Under the pieces are notes generated by a model, which saw nothing but the letters and a program-made list of their open reading frames with translations, was not told the origin of the DNA and searched no databases. Below, one piece after another: positions 52,906-64,000 of a stretch of DNA of 64,000 nucleotides. Each line of letters opens with the position of its first letter. The stretch's first letter is position 1. The position numbers were made by a program, and so were the translations under genes. The DNA is from Ciona savignyi. Its lineage: Eukaryota > Chordata > Ascidiacea > Phlebobranchia > Cionidae. The DNA lies in the NCBI GenBank assembly GCA_000149265.1, contig CH003181.1:30212-94211 (forward strand). The letters are read 5' to 3'.

Positions 52906-53655
52906 ACTTATTGTGCCTTAGTAAGGACTAAGATCGCATGATTATGACTCATGTCCAAGGATATTGTGTTATAATAGCGATTTAAATTTGATAAATTTAA
53001 ACTACCCATTCTAATCGCTTTATAGTGTAGTTTAAATACCGGTATCGTGTCCGTCGCTTTTAAGCAGGTTTCATAAAATCAAAAACTATTAAAAAATCAC
53101 AGAAGCAATAATTACTACGAATGGCGTAGTTACAGAGGTTAAACGCGAACTATCTTTCCGAAATAAGAAACGCGCTATAAAACAACATATGCGACAATTC
53201 GCCTGGGAACATTTTCCGTGTTCGCTCTCCATTACTATGTTTGTTTAAGGCCAACTGTGTCGACTTTATATCTCAATTGACATTTGAGCAATATTGTAAT
53301 GGCGGTTTTAGTTTATGGATCGTAGTCGTATATTGAGCTTAAGGTTATGTTTCAGGTATAGAGAACTGTAACGTATTACAATTGGATAGGAGGATATTTT
53401 AACTATGGTATTTTTCGTGTTTATAGTTATTGAAATCTTACTCAATTCCATTTTACATCAGTTAGGTCTGGTTTTAGAAACAGATATCGTCCTACATTTA
53501 TCTTACTGTAAAATTTCTTGATGTTTTTCAGGCTTTATGTTACAAATGTAGCGAATTAAACTCCAAAAGAGTTATAAATTATTTTAACAGGCTTTTTTAA
53601 ATATCTTTTTTTTTGTTAAATTATTTTAATGTGACAAGTTTAGGAATATTCCGAC

Positions 53656-56600
53656 ATGAAAATTGTACTTGTTTTTGCTTACGTCATTGTTTCTATTTCT
53701 GCTGAGGTCACCACTCCAGGTAAAATTAAAAATAATTTTCTGTTTCTACCGGGCAAATTTAAACATTGTAATGATCTTACTTTTTGGTTCATTTTTTAAC
53801 GGTATGCTTTTAAAAAAAATCGGTAGCGCTAAGCATTCGGTCGCACGATCGTTCTGAGATGCTGATATGTTATGTACGGTCGTGTGGCCGAATGATTAAC
53901 GCGACCGATACAAATACCGACTTACATACAAAAAACGGTCTTTGTAACGAACCCAATATGAAACTAAGCCCGGTAAAAAAAATATGCTGATATTGTAAGT
54001 ACGGTCGTGTGGCCGAATGGTTAGCGCGACCGAGACATATACTGGTTTGTAAACCCAAAACGGTCTTACGGAGAAGTCCATCATGGGTTTAAAACTTAGA
54101 CCGGTTAAAACAAAAAAAGCCCGTTATTTTTAGTCAGTAATCAAATGTCGTTATAACGCGGGTAATTGCTAGATAACTTCGCCCCCACAGAGCTTTCGTA
54201 GTGTGTTTTGTATTTAATACTACGGCAGTTTTTGGACAAAATATATTTTAATTAGTTGGTACAAAGCAAGCCCTGCTAATTATAGATACACAAAATAAAA
54301 GTCGTGTAGAAAGTTACCAGGGTAAAGATCGAAGCAGATACCCACCGGCCTAGTCACGACCACCAATTTTCCCTAGACAATGTGGGCAATTTTTTATATA
54401 TCTAATCTTAAAGTGTGTTAGCTTATCATACTATTGACTGACCAAGCGGACAATGTGATGAGTACGCTTATTTAATAGTAAATCGCATTGGTCAATTAAA
54501 TATTACTTTAATAGCCCAATAAGTTAGGTAATTTTGTACATGAAAATAAATGGTTAAACTATAATTTAGGTTATGTGAAAAATAAATGTTTTTTCTACTG
54601 CATTTTTAAAGCCGTCATGGTTGTCATTTGGTTGGTTTTTAAATGGCATGCAGTTTATAGGATGACTCGGTCACTTTCTCGGTCAGACAACCTTTTTTAC
54701 TGAGTCAAATTTCGAAAAGTTTTGAACCCATGATGGGATCGTCATTCGTATCGTTTTTGTAAAGGACGGTATATATATCGGTCGCGTTAACCATTCGGTC
54801 ACACGACCGTACAGCCAAACAACCATTTTTTACTGAGCCTAGTTTTAAACCCATGATAGGCTCGTCACTTTGATCGTTTTTGTATCGGTCGGTATATGTA
54901 TCAGTCACGCTATCCATTTGGCCACACAACCGTACCAACCAGACAACCTGCCACAAGTTTATTGTGACACTTTCTGTCCCCTAGCGGCTGTTTCTTCTTC
55001 GACACACTCATCAGTAGAGGTCGCTCTCACCACACCCGCAACCCCAACAACAACTCCAACCATTCGTTCTTCGCAACCAACTACAGGAATCACACCATCC
55101 GCCCAGATATGCATTACTAACTACGGACAGTGTGTAGCAGACGACAAGTCATGCACGAGCGATTATTCAAAAGTGGCGGGAATCTGCACAAACAACGAAA
55201 TATGTTGCATACCAAGTAGGAAACGATATTTATGTTTAATTCCGTGTGAAGAAAACGAATGGGGTGTTTTTTTTAAAACTTTCGTCCGACTACGCTAACT
55301 TTCGTCAGTATAAATAGCTTGGTGGCTTACTGCATCGCCTTTCAGCCGAAGGGTTGCAGACTCGAAACGGGTCGCTAGCTAGTATCCTTGAGCAAAGGCA
55401 CTTAGCGGACATTGCATGAAACCAGCCGAATGATGGCTCCTACCAAATTGAAAAAAACGTCTTAATCATACACAGTACAATAGCTCCGGTAACCCGACAG
55501 TGGTCGCGAGGTAATCTGTCGATTGCCCATATGCCCCTGGTTTTCCCATTCACGGTGATAAACAGAAATATCATTACCATATCGGAAATTGTCTAATTAC
55601 AATACCAAAGTCCTAACGCATACCTTTCAGGCCAAGGAGTGGTGAAGTCGTGGGCGGAAAAGGACGAAAAATGTGAGAAGATTTACGGGACGTGTCAGTT
55701 GGAATCGGCGCCATGCAGCGGGGTGTGGGGGGAGGCGGAGTGTGGGGGACCGACGACCAGAAAATGTTGTTCGCCAGGTATAAACATAATGTGAAAATAA
55801 GAGTGTTAATTTACTAACTATATTACCGCCATAATATTGTCATTTTATTCGCTAACGGTCCCTGACGATAAAACCGGCACACGCTATAAGTTATCGCCTC
55901 TGAAAAAACATAAAGTAAGAATTCGAGTGTTAATTTCAAAACAAAATTAACGCCATTCCATTGCCAATTTATTTTTCAAGAACGGTCTAAATGATGGGAT
56001 GGGACATTCGTGTTTATTCCCGTGAATGGGAAAACGCAAGGCGTTACAATACGATCAATTTTCAGATTACCTCGCGCCCACCGTCGATTTACAGGAGCTA
56101 TTGCAGTGTGTTATGTATAATTAAGACGTCTCTATAATTTAGTAAAATCCATTATTCTTATGGATTCGGGCAATATTGCATAAGTGCCTTGCCCAAGGAC
56201 ACGACCGACTAGCTAATAACCATTTTCGCACCTGAAACCTTCCGGCTGAAAGGTAAAGCACTAAACCACCAAGCGAAACGGTCTGTCCCTATCGGTGCGC
56301 TACACATTATCGCCCCCGACCGTTTAAAATAGGTGCGGATGCCATAAAGTCATGGACGGCAGACGACGGCCAATGCTTACAAGGACTGGGTAAATGTCAG
56401 CTGGTCACTTTGTCGTGCGATGGAGTCTACCAGTCCAAGACCTGTGGAGGACCCGCGCAACGCCAGTGCTGCTTACCAAGTCAGTATTTGGTTACTGAAA
56501 TGTTTTGTAAAGGATATGAAGATATGCATGTTTACCCCCGTCAATGGGAAAACTAAGGGGGTTAGCACATGGGCAATCATCAGATCAACTCGCGCCCATC

Positions 56601-59600
56601 ATTTGGTTACCGGAGCTATTGCAGTGTGTTGTGCATGATTGAGACGTTTCATCAATTTTTTTAACAGCCATCATTTCACTTGGTTCCTGACAGAGGGCTC
56701 GTGGTAATTTTGACAATTGCCAGATCATGCGTTTTTCGATCCTATGAATAATAAGATATAACTCTGTTCTCGTAGGCGCCGAAAGCAAGAAATCGTGGGA
56801 GGCGGGGGACGCGAAGTGCATTTCAAACTGGGGAGAGTGCAAATGGGATCATTTAGATTGTAAAGTTGGTAACTTCACATCGGACATGTGCGGTGGACCC
56901 AAACAAAGGAAATGTTGCGTTCCTGGTAAGTCTTGTTCAATCCATTAATTGTCGCCCGGTCGGCTATAGTGCTCGGTTACTTTGATTTTTTGATTTGATT
57001 TTAACTTTACGAGGCGACGCAGCCAAGCACATCACCTGTTTTTTCCTAGCAGTAATAACTTATCGGGTTTGGTTGTGTGACCAAATGGTTAAAGCGACCG
57101 ATACATACAATCACTCCTAGTGACAAGCTCTTCTTCGCTCGTTTAAAAAATTAAAAAAAAATGTCATGGGTTCGAACCTTAGCCATGTAATAAAAATAAA
57201 AGATAAAAAAGAATAACTCATCTCTCTGGCAAGCGATACATATTCTGAATCTCTGTCTCTCTTAATCATGACCTCGCTCTACGAAAATCAACAAAATAGA
57301 ACCGAGGTCCTATTTCATTATTCCAGGCACGGAAGCCTGCTGAACACTATTTTTTCAGTAGCGGTCCCAGCTGCGACAGAAATTTAGTCAAAAGTACCGA
57401 TCGAGAACAATGCGGATATAATAACGTTGCTACAAGAACAATTATTATTCCCCTATTACCTTGGAGTTTCTCACCAAAATTGCTTTCAGTTTTCATATTT
57501 GTTTTGTGGAAAGATAATAAGAGAATTACACTTACGTTTCCTTCACCGCGTCGTGGCTTCTTCCCAATTTTTTTACCAAACATAACAAGAGAAAGACGTA
57601 ATGAGAGAGGGCTTAAATAAAAGAATGACGTATTGGGATTATGACGTTTTCTTGATTAAATTATTCCTACAATATAACAGACCAACAGACAGTGTCTGAT
57701 TGGAACACACTGGAAGAAGATTGCCACACAGTATTCGGAACGTGCCAACATGCAGCTGAATTTTGCAACGGGACTTCCAACTCTGATCAGTGCGATGGAC
57801 CAAATTACAGAGTCTGTTGTTTACCAGGTGAATTAAGGCGTTTAATATGATTCTTAAAAGATAATTTTAAAAAATCGAAATAGTATATAAGTGGTAAAAC
57901 TCTCTCAATATGACTACACTGTATCTTATGTGTGGTAAAGTCCAAGGTTATAAAGTTATAGACATTAGTATAGTAAGACAGCTAGTGCTTACAGTGTATA
58001 GTTAACTTACATTTACACATTTAACGTTAACTAACATCTATACATCACATTTATAAGCTATTTACTGCTTTTCCGTCTAAAATACGTCAATTTTGTTCTA
58101 CTGATTAGCTCAATCGTGAAGAGTGTCAGCATTTTGCAGGCAGAAAGGTTGTTGGGTCGAAGTCGGCAGCTAGAAAATTGGTTATAGATCTTAAAGAAAG
58201 GCATTTAGTAGACATCCCTTGAACCCCGTGGATTAATTGGGTATACTACTAAAGCTAAAGAAATATCTCAATCATACACAACACACTGCAATAGCTCGGG
58301 TAATCTGACGACGGGCACGATGTAATGTTACGGTTACCGGTATGATAATGCCTTTTGCGTTTCTACATTTACATAAATAGTGAATAATTATAACCACAAC
58401 ATAGACAAATACATTTAAACAACGTCATCAAGGACATTCAGAGTGACACTATCCATTTAAAACCGATTATTGAAAAAAAATCAGGGTAAAAACACCAAAA
58501 AACGAACTCAGACTAAACACACCAAATTATGACTAAGTTTTCCTGACCAATTTTTATAACAGGCGAATCAGTTCTAAATGCGTGGACCCAAGACGATCAG
58601 CATTGCTTGGAAAAGCGCGGGAAATGTCAGCATTCGTCATCCGTGTGCAATGGAGCGTATCAAGAGAATATTTGTGGGGGACCAAATAGTAGACAATGTT
58701 GCATTCCAGGTATAAAATATTTTTTATTTCATAAATCAGGCATGTTTTTTTTCCGGCTTAGTTTCGACCCCATGATTTGATCGTGGCCCATTTTTTTGTG
58801 TGTAATTTGGTATATCTATCGGTCGCGTTAACCTTTACGACCATAGACGATATGAGCTGAATTGTTTTGGTTTCAAATTTGGACTTCTACAGAAACTATG
58901 TTCAATATTACATTTGCTTAGATTTCTTTATAATTTGTAAGTGGTTTCACAACTTTTTTTTTTTAAAACGCCTGTCGGCTAAAAAATCCATTTATATAAA
59001 GTTAAAAATGCATTTTATATAAAGTATAAGATTCTTAATTTACATAAAGTAATAATATTTTTATTTATATAAAGTAAAAAATCTAATCGGTGTAAAATAA
59101 AAATAATCTAATTTAAATTAATGAATGCATTTTAGAGAAATAAATTAAATAAATCCGATTTATATTAAATATTTTTTTTTATTTCAGCTACAGCAGCAAC
59201 CGGCGCAAAAGGTTCCAACAAACCGCATGCAATATCCAAGTCTGCTATTCTTCTGATCATCGCCGGTTTATTACTGATCGTTGTACTGACGTCGGTTGCA
59301 GTTATGGTCAGTAAAAAGGTGAGGATATAAATGTGTAGTCATTGGTATAATATCAGCACTATTGTTGAGTTATCAGTTGAACAGTTGTCAAATCAAAACC
59401 GCGCCCAAGTCGGTTCTTCTCCATGGCTGTTCAACCGATTAGCTCAGTGGGGCAATGCGTCGCCGTTCAGCCGACGGGTTGCAGATTCGAAAGTGGTCGC
59501 TAGCTAGTCGGTTGTGTCCTTATGGGTAAAGCACTTAGTAAACATTGGCTGAACGTAGTGTAAGGTTGGGTTCTACCAAATAAAAGGAACGTTTAAAAAT

Positions 59601-60509
59601 TACACAACACACTACAATAGTGGGCTCGAGGTGATTTGACGATTGCCCGTGTGTTAACGCCCTTTGGTTTTCCCACATAAGGGGATAAACATGAATATCC
59701 TAAATCTTATGGCCAAGCAAAAAGGAAGCGAAAAATGAAAAAATGTATTCATTAAAGCCCAATGCGTATCTCGCCCGGACCTGGTTGTTTGGGTACTACG
59801 GCCGCATTCGTATATTTTGGAAAATGTTTTATTTTTTTCCACGACCTGCTAACACAACTGTACTTTTGTACTAATTTTTTTCACCGCTGTCCTTTACCCA
59901 TATTTTAAATACCAATGTGAGCTTTTTAATTATTGTTTTAAAGAAACAAATAAATTAACCGAACCCCTAGGTTTACCAAGTCTAACAAAAGCTATATTGC
60001 ACCGCATGGCAAAACACACACCGCCATTTTATTGATTTCTTCCTCTTTTACAGGGATATTGCAACAACTACAAGAGAGTAAGCGAAGGACAATGGTACAC
60101 GAGAAACGGTAAGTATATTCGACAAAATATATTCAAATACCTGATAAAGGCTGGTCATATGCATCCATGTCAAAACCAAACTGTTTACCTATGATCATTA
60201 GTCAGTTATTTATGCTATTGCAGTGTTTTGTGTATGGGAGATACTTTTCTTTAGTTGTTTATTCACTCCACTGGTTTTAATCGCGATCTGTTCGCGAAGT
60301 GCCTTGCCCAAAGACACAGCCGACGAGCCAGCGACCAGTTTCGTATCTGCAACACTTCGACTAAAAGGCGACGAACAAAACCACTAGACTAGTTCTTTAA
60401 CTCGGGTCATTAGTAGGTTAACAAAATATGACTGTCTTCTTTATACACAGATGAATTAGCCGAAGAAGCCGTTAAACTAACAACAGATAATGACATCAAC
60501 TACGCGTGA
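53656..60509 (+). CDS. Predicted single-pass membrane protein with six cysteine-rich modules (10 exons)
   Basis: Exons: 53656-53719, 54985-55215, 55631-55777, 56333-56479, 56776-56925, 57681-57827, 58563-58709, 59188-59318, 60054-60108, 60451-60509; all joins keep frame, giving 425 residues. Exon 1 is a signal peptide (MKIVLVFAYVIVSISA). Exon 2 is a Thr/Ser/Pro stalk plus module 1. Exons 3-7 each encode one ~49-residue module, bounded by phase-1 introns. Modules 2-6 follow W-x4-D-x2-C-x6-G-x-C-x6/7-C..C-x-GP-x2-R-x-CC-x-P, six Cys each. Exon 8 carries a transmembrane helix at about 364-385; exons 9-10 give a ~40-residue cytoplasmic tail (GYCNNYKRVSEGQWYTRN, then an acidic end). I cannot name the protein. 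The GxC..C..C-x-GP..CC pattern recalls cysteine-rich modules attached to secreted cell-wall hydrolases, from memory only. A cell-surface recognition role is inference. A poly(A) signal lies at 60757-60762. Confidence 0.85.
53877..54107 (+). repeat. Two head-to-tail family-B SINEs
   Basis: CGGTCGTGTGGCCGAATG at 53878 and 54002, each ending in an A-run after a GGT-AAAA junction. In intron 1 of the cysteine-rich gene. Confidence 0.75.
54712..54936 (-). repeat. Two minus-oriented family-B SINEs
   Basis: GTTTTGAACCCATGATGGG at 54719 and TTTTAAACCCATGATAGG at 54842, each ending in an A-box complement (CCATTCGGTCACACGACCG-like). They face the plus pair at 53877 and lie just before exon 2. Confidence 0.75.
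55318..55575 (+). repeat. Family-A SINE (intron 2 of the cysteine-rich gene)
   Basis: TAGCTTGGTGGCTTACTGC to CACGGTGATAAACAG. Confidence 0.7.
55990..56282 (-). repeat. Family-A SINE (intron 3)
   Basis: GATGGGATGGGACATTCG to ACCACCAAGCGAAACGG. Confidence 0.75.
56518..56700 (-). repeat. Family-A SINE, partial (intron 4)
   Basis: GAAGATATGCATGTTTACC to TTTCACTTGGTTCC. Confidence 0.65.
58096..58375 (+). repeat. Family-A SINE (intron 6)
   Basis: TTCTACTGATTAGCTCAATCG to TTTCTACATTTACATAAATAG; diverged. Confidence 0.65.
58750..58850 (-). repeat. Family-B SINE (intron 7)
   Basis: GCTTAGTTTCGACCCCATG to TCGGTCGCGTTAACC. Confidence 0.65.
58985..59095. repeat. TTTATATAAAGTA tandem repeat
   Basis: Four diverged ~27-bp units with TTTATATAAAGTAAAA in intron 7 of the cysteine-rich gene. 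Confidence 0.6.
59430..59705 (+). repeat. Family-A SINE (intron 8)
   Basis: CAACCGATTAGCTCAGTGG to GGGGATAAACATGAATATCC. Confidence 0.75.
60195..60405 (-). repeat. Family-A SINE, partial (intron 9)
   Basis: CAGTTATTTATGCTATTGCAG to ACCACTAGACTAGTTC. Confidence 0.6.
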
Positions 60510-60756
60510 CATCATCACCAACAACCTACGTCATCATATTGTGACGTCATTTCAAAGACATAAAAACAGTCGACCCAGACGGACAGTATAAACGCGCGAA
60601 TGTACATTTTTGATAATATTCGCGTTTGTCTTTCTACTAATACATTCACGCTTATTTGTGCTCTACTCAGCAAGTTATACCATTATGCGTAAAATTGTTT
60701 TTTCTCTTTTTGTCGCCTTGCCGCTCACGGTACGTTTTATATAACAACAACATGAC

Positions 60757-60762
60757 AATAAA
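60757..60762 (+). terminator. Poly(A) signal of the cysteine-rich gene
   Basis: AATAAA lies about 250 bp after the stop codon at 60507-60509, a plausible 3'UTR length. Confidence 0.55.
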
Positions 60763-61674
60763 TCTTTGGTAACGAAAAACTCGACTGTTAGCACGTGGTA
60801 TTCTGGTGGGGTGATGGCAAACAGGTGTTGGATAGAGAATTAGTTTTTCTACTGGGCTAGGTTCCAAATTCCTGATAAGCAAGTCACCAACACCGTTTTT
60901 TATAAAATAGGTATTTCTATGCGATGGTCGCGTTAACCATTTGCAGACTTTTAATTGATGCAGAATTAGTTGTTTACTAGGTTAAGTTCCGAATCACAGA
61001 TGGGCAAGTCACCAAGATTTTTGTATTTGCCATCTCATTTTAATTTTTTTTACCTGACCAAGACCGTTTTTGTGTAAAATTTGTATATGCATTCGTCGCT
61101 TTAACTTCGTTGCAAATAATATGTCCAAACCTTAAATTTAGGGATTTACCCTGGGGAGATTCCCTTGAGTCGTAAATAAAAAATAACGTTTTTTTCGGCA
61201 TTTTTTTGTAGGCATCATAAGGCAAAACCCAATTATCCAAACTTGAATAATTTTGAAGGATGTTAGACCATTTACGAAAAAAATATTATTTTGGGTAATC
61301 ATTATTTAAAGTAGGCTACGTTGATTTAATAGTTTAATTAAAACTGAAGAAACGTCTTAATCATGCACATCACACTACACTAGGTTCGGTAATCTGACGA
61401 TTGCCTGTGTGATAACACATAGTGTTTTTTTTATTCACGGCATAAAACATTAATACTCTATGGTAAAAAAACACATTTCGAATGACGGACCATCTATGAT
61501 CAAATTACGGGAAAGGCCAAAAAATTTAAAACATTTCATTCAGATGAAAAAATCCCCTTTTTCGCCAAAATCAAAATGTGCAGAGTTTATTGAAAAAAAA
61601 AACAGTTTTGAATGTAAGTAATTCGAGATAAATTGCGACGCGAATTCTCCTTCGTGTTCAGGTGAGTAATTGAC

Positions 61675-63657
61675 CTAAAGCGCTCGTCACGTTCGGAGCG
61701 ATTGAAAGAAGATCTTCAAATGTGTCAGCAGTAAATATGTTCTCTTCGCTGGACGCTATTAGCTGCATGATAAAAAGTTGTATTTATTTGTCCGGTCGAA
61801 TAGCTTGGTGGGTCAGTACGTCGCCTTTCAGTCCAAAGGTTAAAGTTTCGAAATTAGTCATACGCACTAAACCGCTAGGCTAATCGGTCGAACAATCTAA
61901 AAAATGTTGATGTAAAAAGCCCATTGCGTTTTCCACTCACGGACACTACCTGAATAAACATCCTATTGTATCTCATTATCCCCATAGGTTTATAAGCCCG
62001 GGGTGCGATATCACATGGGAAATCGTTTAATTAGCTTGTGTCCACAGTCAAGTTGTAGGATCTATTGCAATCTCTTGTGTATGATTAAGACATTTACTGT
62101 TTCAGTTCTAACCCAAGGTTTAAAACTGGTCGCCAGCAGGTCGGTTGTGTCCTAGGGCAAGGGACTTAACGGACATTGTCTGAACCCAGTGGAATAATGG
62201 GTTCTACTAAATAGGATAGGATAGGATAGGATATCCATGTTTAGACGATAGGATATCCATGTTTATCCCAGTAAATGGGAACACCAAGGGGGTTAACACA
62301 CGAGCAATCGTCAGATTACCTCGTGCCCATCGTCGGGTTGCTTTTCCTATTCACGGGGATACACATGAATATTCTATCCTAAATGATTCGTAGAAACTCA
62401 ACAGTGCAAAACCAACGCTCGTTCGTGGTCTTGCCAGCGGGACACCATACCCAATTTAGGGTTCACCATAACCCTAAATCTGTTAGGGTGAATATCAAAC
62501 CAGGGACCTGCAGTACGAACACCGACACATACCTGAAGTTCACTCGGCACATAGTTATCGACGCCGATAGCGTACAGGGTAATCCCCCAAACCTGCGCTA
62601 TCCCGACACTAGTGCGAAGATAATACGCGTCGTTTGCTCTGAAAAATATGATTTTTTGTATTTTAGCCTCTGGATGGGAAAAGGTAGTGTGTTTGTTAAC
62701 ACACATGCAATCAGTACTGGGTCGTGCTTGCACACTTCTAGTCAAGATTTTAACTTTAATACTTAGTTTTCTGTTGAAATGGCATTTTAATTTAGTAATG
62801 TAAGATTTAAAGGCCACATTATTATTTTCTTCATCATACCGTGCCATTTCAATGACGTGTTTTAAAGATAAACTGAACTAATTGTATGAACATCTATCAC
62901 TGACTGTTGGGTTATCGAAACTATTGCAGTGTGGTATGTACATAGAGGACGCAATTTACTTGGACCCAGTGGATTAATAGGTTGCTACAAAGCAGTAAAA
63001 GCGTCTCAATCATATCAACAACGAACTGTAATTGATGCATTACCGGTATTCACAAGGTCTAATAAAATTAATAGAGTGTCTAAATCATACACAGCACACT
63101 GCAATAGCTCTGGAACCCGATTACGTGAGTGAGGTATTCTGACGATTGCCCGTGTGATAACGTCCATTGCGTCCATCGCGCACGTCATTGGTTTCGAGAG
63201 CTATTGCAATGTGATGAGCATAATTGAGACAGTATTTTATTTATATTAGAATCTATCATTACACCGAGTTCAAGCGATGTCCACTAGCCCAAGCCTAGCT
63301 CAAGGACACAACCGAGCGACATGTTTTTGAACCTTAAATCTTAGGCTGAAAGGCAACTCACTAACCAACCAAGCTATTCGGTTGAAAATAAATATTCTGT
63401 TCTATCGAGCAATGAATTGTAGGACTGTAAAATCAATTTTACACACAGCAAGTTAATACAAATGACCGGCTCATCTAACTTCAAGTTTCAACACTTTAAT
63501 TGCACAATTACCTTCCGTCAGTCAGCAGTACGATCGCCTTTTTCGTGCATACGTCCCCGAATCTTTCAGATTGAGCCAAATCCAAGAGGACCGCCTTTTC
63601 AATGGCGTGAGCCAGATAGGATGTATAACCATGCCGTGTAATCGAATCAACAGCATT
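61675..63657 (-). CDS. von Willebrand factor A domain protein, C-terminal part of the domain (3 exons, partial)
   Basis: Exons in transcript order: 63657-63512, 62638-62533, 61762-61675. The first reads AVDSITRHGYTSYLAHAIE then KKAIVLLTDGR, the MIDAS Thr region and the IVLLTDG strand of VWA domains. The second has GITLYAIGVDNYVPSELQ, the typical ..IYAIGV....EL strand. The third opens LIASSEENIFTADTFEDL, matching EL-x-IAS-x-xENVF-x-xDF. Joins are in frame (AG|A, then phase 0). The N-terminal part of the domain, with its DxSxS metal motif, lies beyond the right edge. The donor after 61675 (GTCAAT) is weak; without it the frame ends six codons later. VWA domains mediate metal-dependent adhesion in collagens, matrilins and integrin-related proteins; which protein this is cannot be told. 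Confidence 0.8.
62100..62365. repeat. Family-A SINE pieces in both orientations (VWA gene intron)
   Basis: Plus head fragment 62105-62212, a short GGATA run, then minus tail 62222-62345 and a plus tail end. Confidence 0.65.
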
Positions 63658-63683
63658 CTGTAAATAGTGTGTGACATAACTAT

Positions 63684-63978
63684 TAGGATAGGATAGGATA
63701 TTCATGTTTATCCCCGTGAATGGGAAAACCAAGGGGGTTAGCACACGAGAAATCGTCAGATCACCTCGCGCCTCTTGACGGGTTACCGGCACTCTTGTAG
63801 TGTTTTGCGTATGATAGACATATTCCCTTAATTTGATAGAACCCATTAATCCGCTGGGTTCAGGCAATGTCCGTAAAGTGCCTTGCCCAAGGACACAACC
63901 GACTAGTAGTGTCCGAACCTGCAACTGTTTGGTTGAAAGGCGTCGAACAAAACCACCATACTAACCGGTCGAACTAAG
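63684..63978 (-). repeat. Family-A SINE, full length
   Basis: GGATAGGATAGGATATTCATG to CCACCATACTAACCGGTCG, directly upstream of the first VWA exon in the window. Confidence 0.8.
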
Positions 63979-64000
63979 ATATATTTCTCTTTAAACAGGA

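Larger units (their letters stand above)
51658..53655. other. Intergenic upstream of the cysteine-rich gene
   Basis: A partial SINE at 51985-52080, MITE-C copy 5 and, at about 52437-52475, a compact promoter-like cluster (TTACGTCATTTCC, then CGCGCATGCGCAT). Confidence 0.45.

Noticed and set aside
60667-60882. 71-codon minus ORF as a further VWA-gene exon
   Set aside because: No domain similarity and no matching acceptor; it overlaps the 3'UTR of the cysteine-rich gene.
62383-62847. Single continuous 127-149 codon genes on either strand
   Set aside because: Only 62638-62533 on the minus strand matches a VWA domain with clean splice sites; the rest of both frames is intron read-through.

Overview
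The window is eukaryotic and most likely from an ascidian tunicate of Ciona type. It is AT-rich, the genes are split into small exons with GT..AG introns, one 7TM gene and one centrin gene are intronless, and tRNA-derived SINEs and short inverted-repeat transposons fill introns and intergenic DNA. The species call is an inference; a sea urchin, hemichordate or lancelet is not formally excluded. There are three assembly gaps (N runs) at 18278-18377, 29713-29812 and 43900-44422.

Layout, left to right. (1) 2083-6060, minus: a five-exon heparan-sulfate 3-O-sulfotransferase-like gene with one apparent extra base in the PAPS-binding loop. (2) 9391-27099, plus: a complete 12-exon PBX/Extradenticle TALE-homeobox gene (445 codons by my splicing) whose introns carry a 40-bp minisatellite, a SINE-derived satellite, 55-bp and 19-bp tandem arrays, two inverted copies of one MITE, and SINEs. 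(3) 31282-31794, plus: intronless centrin. (4) 36419-37429, minus: intronless seven-transmembrane receptor-like gene, possibly with an upstream exon. (5) 39763-40097: short hAT-type element with a perfect 8-bp target duplication. (6) 41757-44562: a Kolobok/T2-like DNA transposon with TTAA targets and roughly 0.6-kb inverted repeats, carrying a THAP-finger ORF and, on the other strand, an ORF with the cysteine cluster of the P2X7 cytoplasmic (ballast) domain. (7) About 45300-46740: a tandem array of ~335-bp units. (8) 49551-51657: decayed pogo/Tigger-like transposon. (9) 53656-60509, plus: a ten-exon gene for a predicted single-pass membrane protein with six cysteine-rich modules, mostly one exon each, all in phase 1. 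(10) 61675-63657, minus: three exons of a von Willebrand A domain gene that enters from the right edge and converges on gene 9.

The genes form no operon or evident pathway. PBX is a nuclear transcription cofactor, centrin a centrosomal calcium-binding protein, the sulfotransferase a Golgi enzyme, and the 7TM, cysteine-rich and VWA proteins are membrane or secreted. The least familiar items are the cysteine-rich membrane protein and the THAP plus P2X7-C transposon. Splice models are manual readings of GT/AG sites, frame and family resemblance; none was tested against transcripts.
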